Shown here in pieces: positions 30,144 through 37,269 of a stretch of DNA of 64,000 nucleotides. The stretch is from positions 109,201 through 173,200 of IMG/VR virus record IMGVR_UViG_3300030202_003733; one strand, 5' to 3'. Every line of letters begins with the position of its first letter. Position 1 is the first letter of the stretch. The stretch is from a virus. The notes under the pieces were generated by a model that saw nothing but the letters and a program-made list of their open reading frames with translations, did not search any database and had not been told where the DNA came from. The translations under genes were made by a program, and so were the position numbers.

Positions 30144-30381
30144 CGGAATTCCTATCTGCGTCTGCAATCATATCTGCTACCCATGAGTCGGCCTCATCTG
30201 TCTCAGGTTTATCATCAAACTTTATGATCGGAGGGTTTTTAATAATCAGACCCTGATCGGAGTTTTCTATAACAAAACTTTTTAAAACAGGTACAATGTC
30301 TGTTTGTTCCATGAGTGACCTTTGAAGGGCCATCATTACGGCTCCAAGAGCCTGGTCTGATAAGTGATACGTCGATTTCAT
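30136..30381 (-). CDS. Small conserved phage protein, possible late-transcription accessory (81 aa)
   Basis: AAAGGAG precedes ATG 30381. Residues 5-30 form one amphipathic helix (YHLSDQALGAVMMALQRSL), followed by EQTDIVPVLKSF and a beta segment ending NPPIIKF. The C-terminus is acidic with a Trp (ADSWVADMIADAD), resembling short clamp- or polymerase-binding tails. In T4-like phages the late sigma gp55 works with the small coactivator gp33. Position (three genes before the gp55-like gene) and size make this a candidate for that role, but no diagnostic gp33 motif is visible. It is the first phage-core gene after the sugar island, 12 nt from it, with no terminator between. Confidence 0.55.
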   Translation of the reverse strand: MKSTYHLSDQALGAVMMALQRSLMEQTDIVPVLKSFVIENSDQGLIIKNPPIIKFDDKPETDEADSWVADMIADADRNSGA

Positions 30382-30393
30382 TTTATTTCTCCT

Positions 30394-31365
30394 TTACCAT
30401 CTAAAACGAATTTTGCAATCATTAACAATTTTATCAATTTCTTGATCAAATATTTTTTTAGGCTTCCAGCCTAAATCTCTAAGTTTTTTATCATCTATTG
30501 AATACCTGACGTCTTGCCCTTTCCTGATGTAAGAGAAATCCAGAAGATCTAAGTATTCGCTATATTCTTCCTCGTGGTTGCCGTTGAAAAATGAATTTAT
30601 TATTTTTCTTGTTGTGTCTATATTTTTTTGTTCAAAGCCGCCCGCTACATTAAATATTTCGTTTACGACACCAGATTCAATTATTTTAATTACAGCTTGT
30701 GCTGTGTCTTCCACATGAAGCCAATTCCTATAAGGTTCGCCATGATCGTGTAACCTAATTTTTCTCCCCCTTTGAAGCTGTTTAACAACAAGAGGAATAA
30801 GTTTTTCTGGGTATTGGCCCACGCCGTAGTTATTTGTCGGTCGCAGGATTACATAGTCTAAGCCATAAGTTCTTGCCCAGGCATTTATCAACATGTCAGC
30901 AGAAGCTTTAGAGGCCGAGTAGGGGTTGCTAGGTAGCAGAGAAGCGCTTTCATCATGCGAGCCTTCCTCAATGTCCCCATAAACCTCATCGGTACTAAAA
31001 TGAAATAAGACCGGTTTCTTGGTAACATTTTTTGGTTTATGTTTTAAAATATCCAGTAGGTTTTTTACGCCGACGATATTACTCTTAATAAAGTCACTAC
31101 TGTCTATAATACTGTTACCAACATGTGTCTCCGCAGCAACGTTAATTATATAATCGCAATCAGGTATGTGTTTTATATCGGCTATATCTGCGTTTAGAAA
31201 AGTAAAATTGTAAGTATTGGGCATACGCTCCAGGAACGACATATAATTGCAAGCAGCGTATGTCTTACTGTCTATACCATAAACCTTCCACCCTTTTTTT
31301 AAACAAGCCTTGGTGACCTCAGAGCCGATAAAACCAAGACAACCAGTTACAACTACAAGCTTCAT
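30394..31365 (-). CDS. NDP-glucose 4,6-dehydratase, RmlB-like (323 aa)
   Basis: Extended short-chain dehydrogenase. The NAD-binding motif GCLGFIG is at residues 8-14, the family signature TDEVYGD at 125-131 supplies the Thr/Asp/Glu catalytic acids, and the Tyr-x3-Lys pair is Y149/K153. TDEVYGD is specific to dTDP/UDP/CDP-hexose 4,6-dehydratases, so the reaction is NDP-glucose to NDP-4-keto-6-deoxyglucose. The nucleotide is not certain. Length (323 aa) is slightly below RmlB (about 350). It overlaps the RfbH-like gene by ATGA, and the two enzymes would act consecutively: the 4-keto-6-deoxy product is the substrate of 3-dehydration. This is the last gene of the island before the late-transcription genes. 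Confidence 0.88.
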   Translation of the reverse strand: MKLVVVTGCLGFIGSEVTKACLKKGWKVYGIDSKTYAACNYMSFLERMPNTYNFTFLNADIADIKHIPDCDYIINVAAETHVGNSIIDSSDFIKSNIVGVKNLLDILKHKPKNVTKKPVLFHFSTDEVYGDIEEGSHDESASLLPSNPYSASKASADMLINAWARTYGLDYVILRPTNNYGVGQYPEKLIPLVVKQLQRGRKIRLHDHGEPYRNWLHVEDTAQAVIKIIESGVVNEIFNVAGGFEQKNIDTTRKIINSFFNGNHEEEYSEYLDLLDFSYIRKGQDVRYSIDDKKLRDLGWKPKKIFDQEIDKIVNDCKIRFRW

Positions 31366-32717
31366 TTTTTAAACTCCTCAAAAAAATTATCTACTGTTGT
31401 TTTGATGTAATTGATCTTTTCATCCGTAAGCCCCAAATATGTACCAAGAAACACTGAGCCCTTTGTGGCTAGGTCTGCATTGGGGAATTTAGATTTTAGA
31501 TCACTGTAATTAGAGGCAAAAGATTTATAAGCCGGATGATAGAGAGCATTACCTGTAAAATAGGCTCTTGTTTGGATCTTATTTGCCTCCATATAGTTAA
31601 CAAATTCTTGCCTACTAAATGGGGCCGTAGGCTTTACAATTAATAAAAACCCAAACCAACAGGGGTCTGATTTTTCGGTTGCCTCTGGCAGCAAGAAATA
31701 ATCATTATATTTTTTGAATATGTTATATATCTTTTCAAAATTATCTCTGCGAGCTTGTTCCATCCTGGGAAGTTTTTTAAGTTGGGTCAGGCCTAGCGCT
31801 GCTTGCATATCTATGGGCTTGAGATTGTATCCAACTTCATCAAACACATACCTATGGTCATAAGTTATCTCTTGACATCCCGGTAGCCAGTTCTTGAATC
31901 TGTCGCCACATGCAGTGCCTCCAGTTACGTCCCCTGGCTTTTTAACATTACAATAACAAGCGCGACCCCAATCTCTAAAACTAGCTAGGGACATTTTTAG
32001 TCTAGCCTTATCAGTTGCCACAAAACCACCTTCACCCATTGTCATATGGTGGGCAGGATAAAAAGAGCACGTTGACATGACTCCGAAGGAGCCTAGTTTT
32101 TTACCATCGTAAAACGAACCCAACGCATCACATGCATCTTCAAGAAATATCAGATCATATTTGTCTACAATAGCCATTAATCGATCCATATCCGGCGGAT
32201 TACCCAAAACATGAGCGAACATGATCGCCTTAATTTCTTTATTTTTATCGTTAGATAAGACTTCCTCAACCGCGTTTAGATCGATATTTAAGCTAGGCAT
32301 TTCGACATCCACAAATACCGGTACCAAGTTGTTTTGTATTATTGGGTTGATAGTTGTAGGGAAACACACAACGGGTGTAATAACCTTGTCGCCATCTTTT
32401 AGGCGGTATTTCTCCGGAGTTTTGTTTTCCGATTTTAAACATGAGACCATTAATAAGTTAGCAGAACTGCCAGAGTTAGTTAAAATTCCCTGCCTCTTAC
32501 CAAGGTATCTCGGAAATAAAAATTCAAATTCAGCCGCATTCTTACCAAACACAAGCCATTCACTTAGTAAGGACTCTATAGCTCTTTGATATTCTTCGGC
32601 ATCATAGCTTGGACCAGAGTATTTGACCCAGTCACCAGGAGACCATGTATCCCCAAGCCTTTTGTCATCGATATACTCGCCGACCAAGTCTAATATCTGT
32701 TTTAATTTACCTTCCAT
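31362..32717 (-). CDS. NDP-4-keto-6-deoxyhexose 3-dehydrase, RfbH/E1-like (451 aa)
   Basis: DegT/StrS-fold PLP enzyme in which the usual Schiff-base lysine is replaced by His: SFYPAHHMTMGEGG at residues 218-231 puts H223 where aminotransferases have Lys. That is the hallmark of CDP-4-keto-6-deoxyglucose 3-dehydrase (E1, RfbH/DdhC). The enzyme also has Cys at 196, 254, 256 and 270. The first three reproduce the C-x57-C-x1-C spacing of the E1 [2Fe-2S] site, with a longer loop before the fourth. Length 451 fits RfbH (about 440). E1 normally needs a reductase (E3), and none is adjacent. It makes the 3-deoxy step of 3,6-dideoxyhexoses. It overlaps the cytidylyltransferase gene by 11 nt. Confidence 0.85.
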   Translation of the reverse strand: MEGKLKQILDLVGEYIDDKRLGDTWSPGDWVKYSGPSYDAEEYQRAIESLLSEWLVFGKNAAEFEFLFPRYLGKRQGILTNSGSSANLLMVSCLKSENKTPEKYRLKDGDKVITPVVCFPTTINPIIQNNLVPVFVDVEMPSLNIDLNAVEEVLSNDKNKEIKAIMFAHVLGNPPDMDRLMAIVDKYDLIFLEDACDALGSFYDGKKLGSFGVMSTCSFYPAHHMTMGEGGFVATDKARLKMSLASFRDWGRACYCNVKKPGDVTGGTACGDRFKNWLPGCQEITYDHRYVFDEVGYNLKPIDMQAALGLTQLKKLPRMEQARRDNFEKIYNIFKKYNDYFLLPEATEKSDPCWFGFLLIVKPTAPFSRQEFVNYMEANKIQTRAYFTGNALYHPAYKSFASNYSDLKSKFPNADLATKGSVFLGTYLGLTDEKINYIKTTVDNFFEEFKK

Positions 32718-33108
32718 CTTGGGTTCCTTTTAATACACTAGTTGTAGAATATCCGACTAATCTTTTAAAATATAACTTATTATCAACTAAATGGCCACCA
32801 ATTATTTTTTTATTTTTCCAATCATCCCCAACAACCATCACCTGGGGTTTTGCTAGCTCTATCTGGGCTTCCAGCTCATTATCTGTACCAAAGCACACAA
32901 CCTCATCGATATATTTTATAGACTGCAAAAGAAATATTCTGTCTTCCAGTTTATTCACAGGCCTGGAGTCCCCTTTACTTTTAGATACTCTATCGTCCTC
33001 GTCTACTCCAACCACTAGATAGTCCCCTTGTGATTTCGCATATTTAAATAACTCAATATGACCCCTATGAAGAACGTCGAAGCAACCGTTTACCCATACT
33101 TTTTTCAT
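32707..33108 (-). CDS. Sugar-phosphate cytidylyl/adenylyltransferase, HldE-C/RfaE2-like (133 aa)
   Basis: The start is set at ATG 33108 (MKKVWVNGCFDVLHRGH), giving the ATGA overlap with the upstream kinase and a family-like N-terminus; the open frame extends upstream but into kinase sequence. The nucleotidyltransferase HxGH motif is H14-R-G-H17, preceded by NGCFD. The second motif region (SKSKGDSRPVN) is a variant of the usual STSxLVDR-type loop. Length is typical of stand-alone RfaE2/HldE C-terminal domains. It probably activates the sugar 1-phosphate made by the adjacent PfkB kinase to an NDP-sugar. Substrate could be heptose or another hexose phosphate. Confidence 0.8.
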   Translation of the reverse strand: MKKVWVNGCFDVLHRGHIELFKYAKSQGDYLVVGVDEDDRVSKSKGDSRPVNKLEDRIFLLQSIKYIDEVVCFGTDNELEAQIELAKPQVMVVGDDWKNKKIIGGHLVDNKLYFKRLVGYSTTSVLKGTQDGR

Positions 33109-33839
33109 AGAGTACTGACTCCTCTCTTTTGGACTACCACTGTAGCGCAATTGTTGGCATGTTCAATCGCTTGTTCTATATTACCTTTCTCTAAGAACTT
33201 TACAACCAAGCCAGAGATAAACGTATCACCAGCCCCAGAAGAGTCTTTCATTTCTACACTCTTAACCGGATAAGTCGTACCTTTAAATAAACACCCACCC
33301 TCGCCAAGAGTTATAATAAGTTTTTCCATCATTTCGTCGCTAACTGTATGCCTTGTTTTATTTAATTCATAAATATTTATTTTTATATACAAAGCATTCT
33401 TGCACCAATCTCCAAGTGTTTTCTTTGTATCCAAAAAGACGCATTTGTGTGAATCACATATTTTTTTAATTACCTCTTCGGATATAAAACCCTTGTTGTA
33501 GTCTGATATAATTACTGCGTCATAGTCGTTTATGTTTCTTAGTCCATAAGTGTCTATTTTGGTATACCCGTCGCCCTCAAAATCAACTCTAATAAACATT
33601 TGATTTCTCTTCTCGTCAACGTATCTAACTTTTTCAATCAACTCCCATTTAGAATTTGTTATGATATCACAATCTACAGACATTGAACTAATATTATTAT
33701 GCACATTCATTGCCATTCCACCATTTTCAGTTTTGTGCGTAGGATTAAACACTGGGACTGGTGCCTCCGGACACAGCCTGTGGCACGAACCATAGTGAAA
33801 AACGTCTTTGCAACTTTCCCCTATAACCAATACTCTCAT
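33105..33839 (-). CDS. PfkB-type sugar kinase, HldE-N-like, shortened (244 aa)
   Basis: Ribokinase/PfkB fold. The N-terminal pattern resembles heptose kinase HldE (PEAPVPVFNPTHKTENGG at residues 24-41), and the anion-hole/catalytic GAGD is at 202-205 (SSGAGDTFISG). HldE kinase domains and RfaE1 are about 310-330 aa. Here a segment after residue 57 is missing (the lid and strand region normally running through about 50 residues), which makes this a compact version. Catalysis should be retained, since nucleotide- and phosphate-binding residues are present. It is coupled to the cytidylyltransferase by an ATGA overlap and follows the ColD-like gene by 1 nt. D-glycero-beta-D-manno-heptose-7-P is a possible substrate, but the lid loss makes this uncertain. 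Confidence 0.75.
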   Translation of the reverse strand: MRVLVIGESCKDVFHYGSCHRLCPEAPVPVFNPTHKTENGGMAMNVHNNISSMSVDCDIITNSKWELIEKVRYVDEKRNQMFIRVDFEGDGYTKIDTYGLRNINDYDAVIISDYNKGFISEEVIKKICDSHKCVFLDTKKTLGDWCKNALYIKINIYELNKTRHTVSDEMMEKLIITLGEGGCLFKGTTYPVKSVEMKDSSGAGDTFISGLVVKFLEKGNIEQAIEHANNCATVVVQKRGVSTL

Positions 33840-33840
33840 T

Positions 33841-35001
33841 TTAACCCCTTATCAAATCGCATATAAAATCTATTTCGTGAGCCTCCAACTCAGGATAGTT
33901 TGGAACAAAAAAACCACAAGAATGTATTTTATTACTCATCTCGTCATCAAATCTTCCATATCTCTCCACCCAAAAAGGGTGTAATCCAAGGTTACCAGCA
34001 CTAAAAATTCTTGTTTCAACGCCATTTTCTACAAGACGAGATACAATTTCTTTTCTGTGTTCAATATTGTCAGCGATAGCGCCAAAAGATATGGAAACGG
34101 GGTTGTTGTCTCCCCAGTCCTGGAAACTCACCACGCCAGAAAGGTTTTCCGCGTATCTTTTATGGTTCCTATTCCTAAGAGCTTTAATCTCCTCTGCGCG
34201 GTCAATCTGCCTAAGTCCTAGAAAAGCCTGTAGATCCGTGGACCTCAGATTGAAACCAGGCACAAAAAATGTGAATGGCTTATGAAAATCATCAACATTG
34301 TTTTTTTCTATGAGATGATCATAAGATTCTTGATCCAAATCCTTGCCCCAACCGTGACTTCGCAGCATTAAAAGCATATCATATAATTCTTTATCGTTCG
34401 TGTTTACCATGCCACCCTCGATAGTTGACAACTGGTGACCGAAATAGAATGAAAATGATGACATATCTCCGATTGTACCAACCATAGAGCCATCAGAGTA
34501 CGAAGCGCCAAGAGCAGCACACGCATCCTCTAGTAGACAAAAGCCATACTTTTCTTTTAATTCAAGCATTCTTTTTTTATAATGAGGAACTCCAAGAACT
34601 TGAACAAAAATAACAGCGTCAGGTTTTTCTTTCTTGCAAACCTCTTCCAATTGATCTAAATCAATACCGTATGTTTTAGGATCCGCGCCGACCATGATTG
34701 GAGTTAACCCTAGTTGGATAGCTGGGGATATTGTGGTCACCCAGCCAACTGATGGGACGACAATTTTCTTGTTTTCTATCCTCCCCGACATCATAGCAGT
34801 GGCCACCATAAGCAAGTTAGCAGAGGAGCCAGAATTGTTAAAAACAGCGTGTTTTGTGCCAATAAATTCAGCCCATTTGTCCTCTACATCCCAGGTGAGA
34901 TTTCCCTTTGTGAGCCTGGGGTATGTCTTTAACCAGTCACAAAGCGCGTTAATATCTTCATCATTAATTGTTTCTTTAGCTAATGGATATTTAATATTCA
35001 T
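33841..35001 (-). CDS. PLP-dependent 3-dehydratase, ColD-like (386 aa)
   Basis: DegT/StrS-fold enzyme. SFYFGHQLSTIEGG at residues 184-197 places H189 where aminotransferases have the PLP lysine, as in GDP-4-keto-6-deoxymannose 3-dehydratase ColD. Length (386) matches ColD (388). Unlike the RfbH-like gene, it lacks the extra Cys cluster, so it should act without an external reductase. The EDACAALGASY segment is the usual PLP-ring Asp region. It would give 3,6-dideoxy-4-keto sugar, as in colitose synthesis. AAGGAGG precedes ATG 35001. It is 1 nt from the kinase gene and ATGA-coupled to the RmlC-like gene. A plain aminotransferase is unlikely because of the His. Confidence 0.82.
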   Translation of the reverse strand: MNIKYPLAKETINDEDINALCDWLKTYPRLTKGNLTWDVEDKWAEFIGTKHAVFNNSGSSANLLMVATAMMSGRIENKKIVVPSVGWVTTISPAIQLGLTPIMVGADPKTYGIDLDQLEEVCKKEKPDAVIFVQVLGVPHYKKRMLELKEKYGFCLLEDACAALGASYSDGSMVGTIGDMSSFSFYFGHQLSTIEGGMVNTNDKELYDMLLMLRSHGWGKDLDQESYDHLIEKNNVDDFHKPFTFFVPGFNLRSTDLQAFLGLRQIDRAEEIKALRNRNHKRYAENLSGVVSFQDWGDNNPVSISFGAIADNIEHRKEIVSRLVENGVETRIFSAGNLGLHPFWVERYGRFDDEMSNKIHSCGFFVPNYPELEAHEIDFICDLIRG

Positions 35002-35537
35002 AGTCTAACCTCCTTTAATTTAATTCCATGTTTATCTCTGTCCGACAATATTGGTGATTTTATAGCCCAATCCACGCCAAGATCGGGGTCATCCCACGCA
35101 ACTGTCACTTGATTTTCCGGGCCGTTATATTCCTTTGACCATTTATAGTAAAATACGCACTTATCTGATAGACATAAATGTGCATTCACACACCCGGCTG
35201 GGACTACTACGACCGTAGGCTCGTTGTCCGAAACCAGATAAGTTTGTACATTCCCATATGTCTCTGAGCCTTTTCTCGTGTCCGCGACTGCAAACTGAAA
35301 CTGCCCGCTCAAACACGAGACCAATTTTGCCGTGTAGGGATCGCCGTGGAACCCTCTAAGAACTCCGAATCTTGAGATAGTAATTTTATCGGCAACAAAC
35401 TTATGGTCGCAAAATTCATCTTCTCTTTCAGAATATAATGTCCATATTTCACCCCTAAAGTCTTGAAATGTATCTAAGGTTATCTTGCATAAACCATTTA
35501 TTTTGTCAGAGTGATCATATCTTTTAATAACATTCAT
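34998..35537 (-). CDS. NDP-4-keto-6-deoxyhexose 3,5-epimerase, RmlC-like (179 aa)
   Basis: Cupin-fold RmlC family protein of typical length (about 180 aa). The catalytic-base motif is in the segment FGVLRGFHGD (H64). The central strands (AKLVSCLSGQFQFAVADTRKGS) match the RmlC barrel, and the C-terminal tail DPDLGVDWAIKSPILSDRDK is the characteristic closing segment of the family. The reaction is epimerisation at C3 and/or C5 of a 4-keto-6-deoxy sugar, although family members vary. ATGA overlaps link it to both neighbours. With the RmlB-like gene it could supply a rhamnose-type or, after 3-dehydration, a C5-epimerised dideoxy sugar. Confidence 0.85.
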   Translation of the reverse strand: MNVIKRYDHSDKINGLCKITLDTFQDFRGEIWTLYSEREDEFCDHKFVADKITISRFGVLRGFHGDPYTAKLVSCLSGQFQFAVADTRKGSETYGNVQTYLVSDNEPTVVVVPAGCVNAHLCLSDKCVFYYKWSKEYNGPENQVTVAWDDPDLGVDWAIKSPILSDRDKHGIKLKEVRL

Positions 35538-36511
35538 CCTAGCTCCTTACAAAATTCAACAACCTTGCCGCATATATCATCAGAGGATAATCCATTATTA
35601 TCAATATGGTGGTCCCTATTGCCATTTTCAAAAATATATCTTTCCGGGAGTCCGATTCTAAGAACATCTTTCTTTAAACCAGCATCTGACAGGGCCTCTA
35701 GGACCGAAGAGCCGAATCCGCCAGATAATGTTTGTTCTTCTACTGTGACAATAACGTCATATTCTTTCACCGTATTGTGGAACAATTTAGTATTTATAGG
35801 CTTTATTCTCCACATATCCACAACAGATACCTCATAACCCCCAAAACTTAAAGCCTTCTGCGCCTCGCACACCCTGCCTAGCATATAACCACTAGACAGA
35901 ATACATATTTTAAGTTTATCAGGGTTTCTTGGCTCGGAAAGTCCGGGTTTGGCGATCCGAATACCAGTTTTTATAGCGTGGCTCCCAGAAAGCCAAGAGG
36001 GGTAGGCTGACTCCATAACCTCGGCGTGTTTCCTCTCAAGTCTTATGTACCTAAGTTTTGGTTCTTCGCACGTTAAATTAACCAGATCTTTGACCATGGT
36101 GTTGTTGCTAGGAGAATATATCTCTATACCGCACAAGGATTTCATATATGCCATGTCCTCGTTGGGACAATGTGCAGGGCCTGCTGGCGAGTATCCGAGG
36201 GCGACACCATTTCCCAAGATTGTAATAGGATTATCAGCCATAGCACAAGAATATCTAATTTGCTCAAAGCATCTGGCTACCCAGCAGGCCATGAAATATA
36301 CATAGGCCTTTTTACCATTAGCTGCCAGACCGGCTGCAAAGTTTATGGCGTTCTGTTCCGAAATGCCAGCGGCGAAAAATTGCTCCGGTAAATCGCTTCT
36401 CCAGCGGTCCAAGGATGGAGCACCCATATCAACTGATATTAGACAAATATCTTTATCCAATTTCGCTCGTTCAAAAAGGTTAGAAATAAATGTATCTCTT
36501 TGTGACATCAT
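35534..36511 (-). CDS. Transketolase C-terminal subunit (split transketolase, 325 aa)
   Basis: Pyr and C-terminal domains of the transketolase/DXS fold. EQNAINFAAGLAANGKKAYVYF at about residues 53-74 is the Pyr-domain thiamine-pyrimidine contact region, with the conserved Glu. The C-terminal domain includes VIVTVEEQTLSGGFGSSVLEAL. Size matches the C-terminal halves of bacterial split transketolases (about 310). It pairs with the downstream 253-aa N-terminal subunit; the order here has the N-terminal subunit upstream (36508-37269) with a 4-nt overlap, so the holoenzyme is encoded intact. Placement inside a deoxysugar cluster suggests two-carbon transfer to a keto sugar rather than central metabolism. 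Confidence 0.85.
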   Translation of the reverse strand: MMSQRDTFISNLFERAKLDKDICLISVDMGAPSLDRWRSDLPEQFFAAGISEQNAINFAAGLAANGKKAYVYFMACWVARCFEQIRYSCAMADNPITILGNGVALGYSPAGPAHCPNEDMAYMKSLCGIEIYSPSNNTMVKDLVNLTCEEPKLRYIRLERKHAEVMESAYPSWLSGSHAIKTGIRIAKPGLSEPRNPDKLKICILSSGYMLGRVCEAQKALSFGGYEVSVVDMWRIKPINTKLFHNTVKEYDVIVTVEEQTLSGGFGSSVLEALSDAGLKKDVLRIGLPERYIFENGNRDHHIDNNGLSSDDICGKVVEFCKELG

Positions 36512-37269
36512 GATAGCTCCTCCAATCCCTTTTTAAGCAGTTCTTCCTCTTTAGGGATTATAGTGTGATATTGCCACACACCTTCCATATAGCTTACTCC
36601 CTTACCTTTAATAGTGTCTGCTATGGTAACGGTGGGCTTGTCGCTAATTTTAAGGGTGTTGGCCAGATCATCAAAATCATGGCCGTTCACCACCCTGGTC
36701 TCAAAGCCAAAACTCTCAAACTTGTCTTTAAGGGGCTCTAGACCAAGCAATTCTTCAGTTTCTCCCAAGATTCCCATTTTATTTCTATCGATTATCAAGT
36801 GGATATTATTAATATTGTGATGAGCAATAAACATAAGACTTTCCCAAACAGATCCTTCGTATAACTCCGCGTCACCTAACAAAACATAAACGTTTTTATC
36901 GTTACCGTATGCTAAGCCCGCAGCATATCCTATTCCGTTTCCAAGTGAACCACCAACAAAACTACATCCGGGGATCGATTGGTCAGCGTGCAGCCTAAGA
37001 ATGCCCTCTGGGGTGCAATATTTTTCTAGTTCTTCCGCTTCGACAAAACCCAGATCAACCAATATCGGGTATACAGCAGGCGAGCCATGCCCCTTGCTAT
37101 AGATAACAACATCTTTGTTGGGGTCAAAATCAGTTTTTTTATCAAAATAAAGCGAAACTAATATATCCACACACGAAAGGCAGCTAGCTAGATGCCCTGC
37201 TCCCGACCTAGTTTTAAACTCAAAAACTCTTCTTCTCACTGATTTTGCTATTGTTTCTAGTTCGCTCAT
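36508..37269 (-). CDS. Transketolase N-terminal subunit (split transketolase, 253 aa)
   Basis: Thiamine-diphosphate PP domain. The GDG-type motif is GDAELYEGSVWESLMFIAHHNINN (Asp and Asn as Mg ligands) at about residues 135-158, and the substrate-side His residues are in SGAGHLASCLSCVDILV and SKGHGSPAVYPIL. Length is slightly below the usual 270-280. GGGGGA precedes ATG 37269, which shares its A with the rSAM gene stop (TAATG). It forms one enzyme with the C-terminal subunit immediately downstream. Together they are expected to transfer a two-carbon ketol unit. In this setting the acceptor may be an NDP-keto sugar. Confidence 0.85.
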   Translation of the reverse strand: MSELETIAKSVRRRVFEFKTRSGAGHLASCLSCVDILVSLYFDKKTDFDPNKDVVIYSKGHGSPAVYPILVDLGFVEAEELEKYCTPEGILRLHADQSIPGCSFVGGSLGNGIGYAAGLAYGNDKNVYVLLGDAELYEGSVWESLMFIAHHNINNIHLIIDRNKMGILGETEELLGLEPLKDKFESFGFETRVVNGHDFDDLANTLKISDKPTVTIADTIKGKGVSYMEGVWQYHTIIPKEEELLKKGLEELS

